From: Sphaerolaimus hirsutus
Taxonomy: Eukaryota > Nematoda > Chromadorea > Monhysterida > Sphaerolaimidae
Assembly: GCA_964036195.1 (NCBI GenBank)
Contig: OZ038451.1
Location: 5,770,529 to 5,834,528, forward strand
Direction: 5' to 3'
Length of the DNA stretch: 64,000 nt
In this document: in pieces, positions 9,861 through 24,000 of the stretch
Layout: the number at the start of each line of letters is the position of its first letter
How positions within the stretch are numbered: the stretch's first letter is position 1
Notes under the pieces: generated by a model
Databases searched by the model: none
What the model was told of the DNA's origin: nothing
What the model saw: only the letters and a program-made list of their open reading frames with translations
Program-made: the position numbers and the translations under genes

Positions 9861-12041
9861 TTACCCCTGCGGATCACACCTGGGGCTCTTACTATGCAAT
9901 TTGGGCAAAATTTCGTCAAACTTATTATCCGGAAAAATGGTGATGAGTAGCCGCTCCAAAAGGACGTACAAAAGACGTCGATTGAGATGGGGATTTTGTA
10001 GAGCGTCGAAAACAAGCTCCACCCCCCGGCGTGACGTTTCCGCGCCGACGAACAAACGTAACTCGTCTGTGTGGGGATTGGGCAAATTAAGTGACAAATT
10101 ATGGGGGAGTGGTTTTTTAAAATGGGGAGTTTGGATTCATTGGGATTTTTTCGACTGCAAAAGCCATTGATAAAGGCTATGCACACTATTTGTGTGTCAA
10201 GTGTCAATAAGTATTTTAGTTGACAAGTCGCAGAACGATGTATTACAAATGCACCTGACGCAAAATTCATTTTTCGTCATGAACTCCGACAGCATAAATT
10301 GAATAATTGTTTAAGAGTTCAAAAGCTGGGGGCAACGCGCTATGTAAAGTGTGAAGTGTCAAATGTCATGTAAAATGTCAAATGAAAAATAAATAGAATA
10401 ATTTACCACTGATCTTTTGACATTTTGCAAACATTTTGACGTACGTCAAATTTGCGTCACACTTAACACTTTCCTTCACACTTTACCGCGTGCACGACCG
10501 CCATAAAGTGTAAAAAATGACCGGGTATAATAGCGAGCAACTTGACCCTGGCGACGAGTCTGCACCTCATCTGGATGTGGGGCGGCCGCGGCGCCGACGC
10601 CTCCGCCAGCACGCCGCCCGGCCAGAACGCGTTCCTGTGAGCAAGCAGATCGCAAAGAATGTTCAAACGGGACTGACTCTTCGGGATCGGGATTGGCTTT
10701 TTGAGATTTCGGGATTGGGCTTTCGGGATCGGGATTGGTCTTTTTAGATTTCGGGATCGGTATTGGTCTTTTTTAGATTTCGGGATCGGGATTGGTGTCT
10801 CGGGATCGGGATCGGGATTGGTGTCTCGGGATCGGGACCGGGATTGGCATTTTTCGGGATTCGGGATCGGGATCGAGATCCCGTTTGAACCCTAATTGCA
10901 CGAGCTCATTGGTCATGTAGAATTTCCATGGTGATCAAAGGGTGTCATGGCGCTGGCGCCAAAGAAAGGGCGCCAGGGCTCTTGTATTGGCGCCGAGCAT
11001 TTCAAAAATGATCGGGTATTTTGAGCGATTTTTCCCCAGTTTTTGCGCCATTTTGCCAATTTTTACCTTCATAATTCATCCGCTATTCTCGTTTATTTTT
11101 ATACACGGTTATATACGTAGCTATTTTTGGCCTGTTTTATATTTGTTTATAGCGATTTCGACATTTTTGGCCGGCTGCCAAGTTGCCAATGGATTTCTCC
11201 GTTCAAAAGCACCATGGCGCATTTCAACTGCTTCGAATTACTGATGGATCAGCGCCGGCGATCGCTTTCATTTTGCAGTCGCGCCAGATACCTCATAAAG
11301 TGTCATGGCCCTTTAAAGGCCCTTTTCATCACTTTAAAGTACCACGTTTCCCGAAAGACAGAATAGCTCTAAAAACACCCTCCCCCACCCAAAAGAAAAA
11401 AAAAACGTACCGAAAAGACTTGAGGTACTCCGCGACCTGCTCCTCGCTGGTGAGCCAGGTGACAAAGTCGATGATTTTGCGGTTGATGCTCGAGCCCAGG
11501 GCCGCGTTGACCAGCTGCCGCAGGAAGGCGACCAGCCGCCGCCGGAACCACTGGTTACGCTCGCGCAGGCCGAAAATCTGCAGGGGTCAAATGCGGAGTA
11601 AGGTAAGGCTACTATCCCCTAAACCTTAACCCATTGGCCACAGGTCGAGAATTTGAAGTGAAACTCAAAAAGCAATTTTCTCGAAATTTTTTTGGAGTTA
11701 TCCAATCTTAGAAGTAAAAACATTTCAATTCCATCATTCATTTTCAATTCCATGTCCAAATGGGAAGTTTATAAAAGGGTTTTACGAGGACGTTTACACA
11801 AGTGAGTGATAAATCAATGCGATAAATACCATAAATATATTCACATTACATTCCCAAAATCAAATGCAAAAAGTCGCAAAAAGCCACAACATTGAAACCC
11901 CCCAACCAAAGAGACCTCGTCCATGAACAGGAGCATGATGCGCAGGGGGATGCTGTCCGGGTCGGAGTCGTTCAGGGGGTCGAGCGCCGCGCCCACCCTG
12001 CCCTCCAGCGGGCTGCCCGCCACCCCCAAGTCGCCCGTGTT
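9861..12041 (-). CDS. SNX13: SNX13-like Nexin_C domain, exons 19-22
   Basis: Exon 19 contains DSIPLRIMLLFMDE, exon 20 GLRERNQWFRRRL and SINRKIIDFVTWLTSEEQV. Exon 21 has RNAFWPGGVLAEA and RVKLLAIIP. Exon 22 has LFVGAETSRRGVELVF, NRRLLYVLLERLLITIFP and LPKLHSKS. The last exon ends CDPQG plus TAA at 9861-9863. The tail after the LPKLHS helix is short compared with the vertebrate protein, which runs on for about 20 residues. Nothing in the domain looks disrupted. Confidence 0.92.
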
Positions 12042-15000
12042 CTGGAGGTGGGGTGGGGTGGGGGATGTCTATTATCTGATGTTTATTCAAAAATGGAAAT
12101 TCATTCAAATGTCAAAATTTAGATATTTAACAACCGCCATCGGTGTACCGTATTTCCTCGAAATACCCCCAGGGGGTTCATTTTTTCAGAGTGAGAATTT
12201 TGAGAGAAAAACGTGAAAAATGCAACAATAACCACCATTTATAAGTTTTTACAGCCTTATATAAGGATGTAGATTTTATAAACGATGTTCTAACGTAACA
12301 CAGAAGTGTTTTGAACGTCTGTTATGCATTTCCCGGACCACAAATACATAGTGCCCATTTTGAGGGGCAAATTACACTTTCCGTCCCGTCTGGCACGCTT
12401 CCAACTTGCGCTTGGGAAAGTTCTTTATGCGTTGACCCCGCCTTGATGATGAACTAAGGTCGGGGTCGGCGGCGGAATGGATCAAAGGGTGAATGCCATG
12501 GGATTAGGTTTGCACTCACTCAGGATTATCGCTCACGTCACGCGGCATGTGAAAAAAATGTTCCCATGCACACTGGTTGACAACCAAAATTTCCCAAAAC
12601 TAAAACATCTGCGTGTAGCGCCATGTGTCATTAAAAATTGTTGTATTCATCAATTATATTTTTAAGATGATATTTTTGGATTTTGGGATTTTCTGAAAAC
12701 ACTTTGAATTTTCGATTTTTGTTAACTGAATTATTGCATTTTTGAATCTTTATAGTGACGCTACGCAATATGCCATGCGGCAGACCGAGAGCAAACCGTA
12801 TTTACATGTGCAACACAGTGCAATCAAATCGAAAACAAAAGCAATAATCTCCACTGAATGTGCGGTTAATCTGATCACATTCAGCCTTTGACCCATTCCG
12901 CCAAGCAAACTGTTTTCACGAAAAGTGTCGATTGACTCAGCGCAATACCTATGCGTGCGATGTAGGGGTCGTGTTTTTCATTAGAAATCGACCACACGCG
13001 TGCAATTTGGCCTGCCTCATGCGAACCAATATTTGACCTTTCCCGCGCGCAACACAAGCCAAGCAACAGACGGGACGGAAACTATAGTCAACCTTTTGAG
13101 GGGGGGGGGGTATTTCGAGGGGGGGGGGTATTTCGAGGAAATACGGTATATGCCAAAATGGAAGACGAAAGAAAATATACCGTACAATGATGTCTTTTAT
13201 TCCTCTGGGCATTTTGGGAACGATGTCAAGTAGGGATGGAAAGGGGTTGACGGAAAACGGAAAACTTTTTCTGGTGGAAAACAACGAGAAAAGATTTCAA
13301 ATTTCAGACGCCTAGACACGGAATGGAAAATATATTCGAATTCTTGTCGGAAAAAATGACAGATGCTAGAAAACAAGTTAAAATTAAAACAATCCACAAT
13401 CGTGAAGTCAGTTCCACAAACGAGAAGTTAAAAAAAAGTTTAGATGTGAAATGAGAAGTGAATGTGAAAATTAGTAAAATGAAAAGTCTAATTTTAAATT
13501 TTTACATCTCTATCAACTACTCACTACTCATACTTATTTCTAAAGGCGTTTTTTTTCTCCAACTGCACCAGGAAACCCAAATACCCCCCCCCCCCCGCCA
13601 ACCCTCATGACGCTCTTGGTGACCTTGCCCACGCCCTCGCCCACTTTGACGACGCCGTCGACGAGCACGTCGGGGGCGGCGGCCACGGCGCTGCCCACCG
13701 CGCGCACGCCCGACCTGAGCGGCGAGATCACGCTCGACACCAACCGCGTCGCCCCAGAACGAGACAGGTTCGACAGCGACGTGGGCGAGCCTGCGGTAGT
13801 GTAGGGGGTAACAATGGGTGGGGCGGGGGTAGGGTTGGCCGATGTTTTTTTTTAAACGTTTTTTATTTAAAAAAAAACGTTTTTTTTTTTAAAAAACATG
13901 ACGTCCGAAATGTTTTTTTTTTAAAAAAAACATCGACCGAAATTTTTAGTACTAAGCACTAGGTATTTTGCAAAATTTTTGCGCGCAAGCGCGCAATTTC
14001 ACACACAAATTGACATTGGTGGTTGTTTTCATTGGTTTTGTGGCATTTTTAGTATCAAAGTATCCAATTCTATGTGCTACCATGGGTTAATAAGCCGTCA
14101 TATGTTGCTGTAGTTATATAATATTGAGGTAATGTGCTTCCATGTACCTCCACAGTGTGTAACATCACTCCCAAAGTAACAACCTCCTTTTTTAACGTTG
14201 TTTCATCACTATTCCGTGCGAAACTTTACCTGAAGTCACAAACATTCGACTATAAGGCGATATACGAACGATATGTCGACGAAAAATGGATATTTTTGAC
14301 ACAAATCACCACTTATAATGCTATCCCATGGCTCAACAGCCATTATATGGTCATATATAACATCACAGAGTATTGCAACTGTCTGATATACCTATATATG
14401 TTGACACAAGGTCATATCTGGGAGCTTTTAAAAAAAAACGTTTTTTATTAAAAAAAAACGTTTTTTTAAAAAAAAAAAAACGTTTTTTTTTTAAAAAAAA
14501 CATCGAGTTAAAAAAAACGTTTTTTTTTCCAACCCTAGGCGGGGGTAACAATGGGGGGCGGGGGGTAAGGTAGGGGGAAACAATGGGGGGCGGGGGGAGG
14601 GTGTAAAAGTGTCCATTCGTGCCGGCTTGGATTCAAACGGTATCCCGAGCGCGAGGCCCCAATAGCGATCCCGATCTCCAAAATTTGAAATGCAAATCCA
14701 CGTCTTGATAAAAATTTCCCCAATACCGATAACCATCCCAGACAATTTGTCAAATGACTTTTTTGCAATGGGAGATATGAATGGACACCTCCAGTGTGCA
14801 TTTTCTGCCATTTTTCAGCCATACTTAGTCATTTTTTCCAGAATTTTCGTGTAAATTTTGAGGGAAAAAAACTGAATAACAGAACGTTGTCCAAAATCCC
14901 GTTCCCCATCCGAAAAAAAGAGAAACCGAATCCCAATCCTGATCCCGGAAAGCCGATCCTATTTGAACCCTAATACCAGCACCCGCTCGTCTATCCATCT

Positions 15001-18000
15001 ATCCATTATAATGCAAAATTTGGACAACTACCCCCAATTCAAATTTTCACTCTAAACCGGCATTTTACATGACATTCGATGTGTGACATTCTGCATGGCC
15101 CTTCACAAGCTGCGGGACCGTCCCGCGGGACCAAACCCATCGCACCGGCAAATTGTTTCCTGGCGACGAAGTCGAGCATGAGCGCGTCGAGGCCGGAGTG
15201 GGCGGCGAGCACGTCGGCGTGCAGCAGCGTCTGCAGGTAGCTGTTCAGCGCCCGCTTGCGCTTCTCCAAGAAGTCCGGCTGCAGGTTGTTGAACGTCTTC
15301 TTGCCAGGGAAGCCCACGTCGCTCAGCGTGGGGAACTGCGAACGAGCGCTACCGTGTTCGGCGGGAATTGTGGAATTTAGGAATGTAGAGATCAGGGGGT
15401 AGTCCCAGAGTCTGTAAAAGATACTGTGAAGTGTACAAGACCCTGTAAAGAGGAGCCTGTAGCTGTACGCACAGAAACTCGGCACGCACAGAAGCCTGTT
15501 ACGCACAGAAGTTAACTCGGTGCGCACAGAAACTCGGCCCGCACATAGCTGATGCCATGTGCGTGCCGAGTTTCTGTGCCTACAAAGTTTATGTGATTTT
15601 TCACATTCTCTTCTATACTATTCCCTATGTATAGCAGTAGTTGACACCCGAAATTTTGCCAACCGTTACATCTGTTTTCTACATATTTGACTTTCGCGAT
15701 TGCGAATGTAAAATATGTAGAAAACAGCTGTAACAGTTGATGAAATTTCAGGTGTCAACTACTTCAACACACATGAAAATCCTGAACTCAGATGGCCGAC
15801 TTGTCCGACAGGGCCCAGTTGTGTGCGTAACGGGCGTCTGTGCGTGGCGGGTTTTGATTCTGTGCGTAACGGGCGCGTGTGCGTAACGGGTTTCTGTGCG
15901 TAATGAGCCTGGCCCGTAAAGAGTCATGTGTCATGTAAAAGACCCTGTAAAATGTCATGTGTCACGTAAAAAGACCCTGTAAAGTGTCATGTGTCCAAAT
16001 CATATTGTATCGAAATGTTATGTTTTCGTATAGGAATCTTACGGAAAGATTTGGATACAAAAACAGTATATTTGGATACGATACAATAATATTTGGATAC
16101 AAATTGCGTCTTTCACATGGCACACGACTTTTTACAGGGTCTGGGACTGGCACCAGGGATCCAATACCCCCAAACCGACCTTACTCTCGACCATAGCATG
16201 CAGCTTGTGAAAGTCCGAGTACCTCCTGACAACCTCCCATGCGCCGAGCGCCCTGCCGCCGGGCTGCTCAAGCCTGGCGGCGCTGATGTGGTACAGGGCG
16301 AAGGCGGGGGCGCCCTGGCCCGAGCCGGCCGCCCACCCGTCGCGCCCCATGCCGATGCTGGCAATGTGCGCCGCCAGGGGGCACTCCCACAGCGACAGCG
16401 GGGACAGCGACGCCAGCCAGCCGGGGTCCAGGTGCACGCCCCACTGGGGGAGGGGGGTATGTGGGGGTGGGGCTTGCAGTTTGGTGTGCGACAGTGGCTA
16501 CCAGGAATGGAAAACGGGCACATTTTTCAATGGTCCGCTCTTTTTAGAAATCGCATTTTTGCTTTTTTTCAACAAAAATAATGTCCAGACGTTTGTCCAG
16601 AAATACTGTGGCATTACCTCAAAATCCTGCCAAAATAAAAATTTCGCACAAAATAACGAAAACGAACCTCGGTGAGGGTGACCTCCAAACCGCCGTCAGT
16701 TTGAAACGCTGCAAACGAACAGCGATTAATCAATGAACACCAATTTCCACACTCCAATTATCATATCACTAAATCCACTGCAACTAAATATAACAGGGTA
16801 TCAGTATGGGGGTTGGGGGGGGGGGGGGGGTTACCCCCCCACGCGCCAGCTATCTGTCTATCCCCTGAAACAGCACTCCCTCCCTCCCAACCCCTCAACC
16901 GACCGAAGCACTGTTCCCCCTTGGCGATGGCGTCGGCGGCCGGGGCGGCGGGGTCGGGCGGCGCGGCGGGCGCGCACTGGGGCCGCATGTCGGCCAGCAT
17001 GCGTCCGTACAGCGGGTTGCCTCGGAAAGCCGGGTAGAAGCGCACGTCCCGCTCCAGCGTGTCCACCAGCTGAGTGGGGGGTTGTGTGGAATTTGGGCAC
17101 GTGTTGTTTGGGCAGATTCAAATTTCTAAAATAATTCGTGAAGTCTAGGTAGGGTTGGCCGATGTTTTTTTTAAAACGTTTTTTATTAAAAAAAAACGTT
17201 TTTTTACAAAAAAAACATGACGTCCCAAATGTTTTTTTTTAAAAAAAAACATCGACTGAAATTTTTAGTACTACGCACTAGGTATTTTGCAAAAATTTTG
17301 CGCGCAAGCGCGCAATTTCACACACAAATTGACATTGGCGGTTGTTTTAATTGGTTTTGTGGCATTTTTAGTATCAAAGTATCCATTTCTATGTGCTACC
17401 ATGGGTTAATAAGCCGTCATATGTTGCTGTAGTATATAATATTGAGGTAATGTGCTTCCATGTACCTCCACAGTGTGTAACTTCACTCCCAAAGTAACAA
17501 CCTCGTTTTATAACCTTGTTTGATCACTATTCCGTGCCAAACTTTACCTGAAGTCACGAACATTCGACTATAAGGCGATATACGAACGATATGTCGACGA
17601 AAAATGGATATTTTTGACACAAATCACCACTTATAATGCTATCCCATGGCTCCACAGACATTATATGGTCATATATAACATCACAGAGTATTGCCACTGT
17701 CTGATATACCTATATATGTTGACACAAGGTCATATCTGGGAGCTTTAAAAAAAAACGTTTTTTATTAAAAAAAAACGTTTTTTTTTTAAAAAAAACACCG
17801 AGTTAAAAAAAACGTTTTTTTTTTCCAACCCTAAGTCTAGGTCCACCAATTTTTGCAGCATGTTTTCCACTTATCAGAAGTGGAGTTATTAAAGCGGGGT
17901 TTTCAAGGGGTAGTTGTTTCTCCCTCATCCAGCCAACAGGGTGGGGGGGGGGGGGGTTTTCGAGGAGGTGTTATTTAAGGGAAGTCTTATTAGAGGATTG

Positions 18001-21000
18001 TCAGTATTTAGCACACAACAACAATATTTTCCGAAAAAACCCTCACATTTCCAACATTCCAAAAGCCCTGCCAACTGTGCAAAAACAACGCACCAAATTC
18101 TGCAGCTCATCGAACCAGGTGTCGCAGGGCGCGTCGCCGTGCAGCTTCTCGTGGACCTTCCTGGACCACGGGCTCGCTCAGGGGCACCGGGTCGGGGGCG
18201 CCGGGCCCCAGGTACTTGGTTGAACAGGGACAGCGCCGCCTCGCGCACGTTGTCCAGCTCGTCGCGCGACATGGCCGCGTTCTGAGTGTCAACTCGGCGG
18301 GTTGACCGGTGAAAAGGTGTATTCAAGTGGGAATTCGGGTTGACGAGAAGTGTGGTGAGTGGTAAGTTAAGTTGTCAACTGATATGTAAAGCTGTCAACT
18401 GATATGTTAGACTGTCAAGTGGTACACTCCAGGAAAAATGTCTTTAGCCTCCTGATCGGGAACAACAAAATTCAACGTCTCCCCCGCTGACGTGCGATCT
18501 GTGTTGGGATTTACATGGGATGAATTCTTGTAAAGTAATGTGCTTTAATGGGGCCTGTGCCTCTGTGCATGTTTACCCGCTGTGCATGTAAGACTTTGAC
18601 CCTCCAGGGGGTTGGATAGTTGGCTAATCGCTCCTCTGGAGGGATAGATAGCTAGAAAAAAATTTTTGGGGGTTTGGGGGTTCGTGGGGTGTTTATTGTA
18701 TAGGCTTTTTCATAATGAGGAAAAATGTATAAAAATCGCAAAAAGTAGGTGAAAAATTACTAAAAATGGGTATATAAGCACATATACTACAAGAAATAGC
18801 TGAAAATAGACAATAAAACACATGAACTAGTGATTTTGAAGGTGAAAATGTATAAAAGGGTATGAAAATGAGCGATTTTGTGTGAAAATTAGGGGTCTAC
18901 ATGCACAGCGGGTAAACATGCACAGAGAGCCTCAGTCGCTTTAATGCCACATGTCGATTTTTAGCTTTCTGGGTAGGTTACTGCTCATTTGACAGCCATC
19001 CAAAGTCAAATTTCCGGTGGAAAAATTTAGCTTTTTTGTGAAAACGTTAAAACAAGGAAAAAAAACATTTTAAAACGATGAAAAAGACTGCGATGCGATG
19101 TGGAAAAAGGATGCATAGCTCAAATATTTATCACTTTGCGAATTTATATTCAAAATGGTAAATATATACGGTGGACTTGATTAGGGTTGGAAAAAAAAAC
19201 GTTTTTTTTTAACTCGATGTTTTTTTTTTAACGTTTTTTTTTAAAAGCTCCCAGATTATAAGTGGTGATTTGTGTCAAAAATATCCATTTTTTGTCGACA
19301 TATCGTTCGTATATCGCCTTATAGTCGAATGTTTGTGACTTCAGGTAAAGTTTGGCACGGAATGGTGATCAAACAAGGTTATAAAAGGAGGTTGTTACTT
19401 TGGGAGTGAAGTTACACACTGTGGAGGTACATGGAAGCACATTACCTCAATATTATATATTACAGCAACATATGTCGGCTTATTCACCCATGGTAGCACA
19501 TAGAAATGGATGTTTTGATACTAAAAATGCAACAAAACCAATGAAAACAACCACCAATGTCAATTTGTGTGTGAAATTGCGCGCTTGCGCGCAAAATGTT
19601 TGCAAAATACCTAGTGCTTAGTACTAAAAATTTCGGCCGATGTTTTTTTAAAAAAAAAAAACATTTCGGATGTCATGTTTTTTTAATAAAAAAAAAACGT
19701 TTTTTTTTTTTAAAAAACGTTTAAAAAAAACATCGGCCAACCCTAGACTTGATACTCTGCACTCACACTGATTTCTCATCCTGTTCAAAATTGTCTGCCA
19801 TCGGTCGGCAGAAAAATATCGACCCGGCACCCGGCATGGTGCAGATTTTTGAAATTATCAACAAAACGAAATGTTGGCACCGTGCCAACTCATGGCTGCG
19901 CGCATTAAGCGAAATGTAAAAAAGCCAAAAAAATCGCGGAAGGCGCTGTGTTCACGGTTAACAAAATGTTGACTATATAAATACACATGATGGGGGCCAT
20001 ATTTCTACTGTGTTTGGTCGACATAATAAGCCCCCCCCCTATGTATGAGTTTCACCCGTCCGTGACCCATATTTAATGTTTGGTTTGCCATTGAACCAAA
20101 AAAATCAAAGGGCTAAAGCAGGGGTCTCGAATGGGGGGGTTGGGGTTACCCCCCCCCCCAAACCGCCCAGCTATCTATCTATCCCGGAGGCCGCTCAGCT
20201 ATCTATCTATCCCGGAGGCAAAATTTTGGGCTACTACCCCCTAAACCCCCCCCCCCCCCCCCAAATCGCCCAGCTATCTACCTATCTGGAGCGATTTTTC
20301 AGAAACTATACCCTAATTTTCGCTCAAAATCGCTATTTTTCATACCTATATATAGATTTTCACCTCCAAAATCACTGGTTCATGTGTCTAACTGCCTATT
20401 TTCAGCTATTTTAAGTACTATATGCTCTTGTATACCCATTTTGAGCTATTTTACACCTTCTTTTAGCGATCTTTCTCCCTTTTCTTCCTTCTATGCCCCG
20501 AAAAAGCCTTTATATTGAACCACCACAACCCCCCCCCCCCCCAAACCCCCCCCCAACCCCCCCAGAAAATTTTTCAGCTATCTATCCCTCCGGAGGAGCG
20601 ATTTGCTATCTATACAACCACTCGGAGGGTCAAAATTCAAGATACCCCTGGGCTAAAGACATATTTCCTGGAGTGTAAATATGTAAGGCTGTCAAGTGGT
20701 ATGTAAAGCAGTCAACTGGTACGTAAACCTGTCAAGTATTTTCATTTAGAAAGTTGACTTCTCACTTGACTGACACAAATACCACCTTTCTTGTCAATTG
20801 TCAACTTGAAAAATTGGCACCTGGGTGCTGGTGGCCCGGCGCAGCGTCGCCCGAGACAACTGGTGTTGCGCGGAAACTTTGAAACCCTGCGAAATGGTTG
20901 AGGTTTCATTTGCACATACCGTAATCCCTCGATTAGTCCACCCCGTTCAGATGAGTGACAAAATCATAATTTCAGCATGGTTCCCATGTATACGGATATG

Positions 21001-24000
21001 TACATTTTTTCCTTATTATGTATTTATTTAGCTTTGAAAATATTCACATCAAGTTTCTACAACTGCATCTTATAACGTGTCGAATTTGCAGCAAAATCAC
21101 AAAATTTCTTCCACGTGTGCATGCGACATTAAACTGATAGAAACCTAGAATAGTTGAAGATTCTGAAGCATTTTGTTTATCTGTTGAACACTTCCCAAGG
21201 GCGGGCTATTCAAGAAATTACGGTAATTACCATCTATAGAACGAATAAATTCCGTCAAGCTAAATTTCTCACCTCGATGGCAAGGAACAAGTCGATAAAA
21301 ACGCCGCCGCCGACGTTTTGTAGAAAATCTGAAGAAAACGTGAGATGAGACTTTTCGACGTGAAAAATATTTCAGACCGAAAACATTGATCCGACCTATA
21401 AAATAGCAAAGTGAAATGCTGTTGTTCAGAATGTAGCTGAGCGGCAGATCGGACAGAACCGAGTTTTCGCTTTCTTCCTGCAAACTTTCACATTGATGTT
21501 AAGGGAGAAATTGGGAAAAAAATCTGAATTCTCACCGCAATGTCAGCAGCATCCACCCCGTTTGTAGTGCACCTAAAACGCGGAATTATTAAACTCGATA
21601 TGGAAACACACACTAGTTGACCGCAGGTCAACTAAAGTTGGCGGTCAACTGAAAAATCTGTTTTACGCGCTGAGAATGGCTTTTCATCCGTCAACTAGTG
21701 CATCGAAAAACCATACTCAAATTTCAACGAGTTTAAAATGATTTTACAGTTGCCAACCACCTGAGTTGACCGCCGGTCAACTAGAACCATCAACTACTTT
21801 ACAATGTAAAAACCAACGGCCGCACCTCCTGAGCGCCAAGTCGACGAGCCTGCGGACGTAGTGCAGACTGGCGAGCGTGGACTTGATCATGGCGTCGTCG
21901 GCGCCGCCCGTGTCCTTGGCCCTCAGCGCGGCCGTGTGCTCGTCCACTGCCGCCTTGACCGCCGTCAACTCGTGCATGTGCCCGCTGGCGGACACCAGCG
22001 ACAGCAGGTCGTCCGCGCTGGACGGCACGTCCCACAGCTGGGACCAAAGGGGGGGGGGGTTGGGGCGGGGGCTACTTGAACTTGAGGGGCATGGTGAATC
22101 GTACAGCTCGTAAAATGTCATGTAAAACGCGAAAAAAACATCTTTTTTTATTTTGCAATTAGTTGTTGTCATTTTCATAACATTCTCCATTTTAAAAGAC
22201 ATTACACACTTTACAGGGTTTGGTAGTGACAGTATTTCAGATATCACATATCCCCAGAATCCCAATTAATTATCAATGTTTAGTCGAAAATTGGGAAGCA
22301 TTTATGGATAAATAGAAAAGCTAGCGAAAAGTAGCCGAAAAATGAGGAGGCAGCTACCCCAATAATTTACGCCCCACATGGCTATTTAGACAAGTGCTGC
22401 ACGGCGAGAACACTGTGCGCATGTAAACCCGGTGCACATGTACACCCGGCGATCGGGTGGCCAGGGACGGGAAATTTGGCCTGCATGTGCATCGAGTTTA
22501 CATGCGCACCGGCACAGACCCCCGGAAACGCACCAGCCAAACGACGAGTGCGTTCACGTAGTCGGGCTCGCTGAGCTGGTCGAGCAGCGGGAGGGCGATC
22601 CGCTTCACGAACACCTCCTGCGAGCGAATATACATTTACGGCGGACAGCACACTTAGTACGAAATCTTGTGCTAAATTTCGTAATTTATCATTCCATTAT
22701 AAAAACGGAATATTTTTATGAAAAGACTGTATAATTTTTGGTTCATTATTCAGATGGGTTATGGTAGGTTTTCATACTAAGTGTGATGTTCGCCGAGTAT
22801 ACTTCATTCATTCCCCACACAAAATATGGTTGAAAAAACCCAGTACCCTAATACATGGAAAAACGTTGTTTTTTCAACGACTCCGTAAAAACGTGTTCTT
22901 TTAAAAACTAGTGAAAAACGCAGACCACACATAAACTTTAACCATACCTAAACACAATGCTGGAGTACGGTGTGAGCGTCAGGGCAAAAAAACGATTCCC
23001 AAAAACGTTACCCAAAACACCTCCCCCGCTTTCCTTTCACAATAGTACGATTTTTTGCAACAAAAAAAACAACAGCCGCAAAGTGCAAAAATCTCCAAAA
23101 AATAAACCGACCCTCAACATAAACCTGAGCGGGCGGCACTTGAAGTCGTCGCTGGGCACGAGCAAGTAGAGCAGCACGTCGGCGATATCGTGCAGGTAGG
23201 CGTTCTCGTACAGGGGCGACGTGGACACCAGGTCCCTGCAGTGCGTCTTCTCCATGTCCAGCTCCAAGTCGAAGAAGGCGCTCTCCAGGTTCGCGTCCAC
23301 GTCGTCCGCCCACGAGCTAATATGGGGAAAGGATAGTGTGGAGAAATGTTGATGTGAGTTGATAGGGATGGAGTTTTGGGGGCGACTCGAAAACGACCCT
23401 GTGCCTGTAGTCATGTAAACCCGCTAGTCATGTAAACCCGGCAGTCATGTAAACCCACCCGTGTGCACCTGCATTGTTTTTGTCACTAATTTGACGACAC
23501 CACTCCAAAAGTAATTGAAAAACTCAAATCAGTTGTTATGCATTTGAGTTTGCCAAATTTTTCTTTGAGCAGTGACATAAAGAAAACAAAAATCATGTGA
23601 GCGCAAACGCAGAGTGGCCCACGCTATATAAATACTCTACTAATCATGTAAACCCTCCCCACCCCACGTGTCATGCTAATCCCCCTAAAATACATTACAG
23701 GTGGGTCTACATGACTACAGGGACAGGGTTGATTTGATCTGTGATCAGTAATACAATGATCATAAATTCAGCATTGCAATTTGAATACTATTAGCTTTTT
23801 GTAGACACAAAGACGGTGCTATTTCATCGCTATTGCAGTAACAGAAACCGACAGAAAAATGCAAAAAGCACAAACGGACGAGTCTTTACTCTGGGCATCC
23901 TCTGTTTGCGCCGCGGGGGCGTCCCGGTTCACCTTGCCGCGGGCTTTCCTGTACAGCCGCATGTGCGACGCGAAGTCGTCCACGATGCCGTGCGTCAGCA

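Larger units (their letters stand above)
18425..20675. mobile_element. TA-flanked element (CACTCCAGGAAA ends), carrying two hATs
   Basis: Inverted ends CACTCCAGGAAAAATGTC and GACATATTTCCTGGAGTG are flanked by TA (18423-18424, 20676-20677). A short related copy is at 25399-25818; both share a stretch around TTTGACAGCCATCCAAAGTC. A palindromic block with GCATGTTTACCCGCTG lies at about 18560-18930. No transposase was recognised. Confidence 0.72.
18285..20820 (-). mobile_element. MITE forming SNX13 intron 12, with three nested insertions
   Basis: On the coding strand exon 12 ends ...ACCCAG and the intron opens GTGCCAATTTTTCAAGTTG; it closes GAGTTGACACTCAG before exon 13. The + strand duplication is CTG at 18282-18284 and 20821-20823. 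The opening matches ADSL intron 1 (GTGCCAA, then GTTGAC at the same spacing). Repeats of TGTCAAGTGGTATGTAAAGC occur near both ends. About 285 bp of this element is split by a 2.25-kb TA-flanked element that itself holds two hAT elements. Confidence 0.68.

Noticed and set aside
16113-16581. Long + strand frames opposite SNX13 exons 13-18
   Set aside because: Arg/Pro/Ala-rich shadows of GC-rich exons on the minus strand.
23398-23729. CRISPR-like array of TCATGTAAACCC units
   Set aside because: Only three short direct units without spacers, inside an inverted-repeat element of an animal genome.
23880-23890. GTAAAG as donor of SNX13 exon 5
   Set aside because: It gives phase 1, which does not fit exon 6; the GTCCGTTT donor ten bases on gives phase 2 and the conserved reading.
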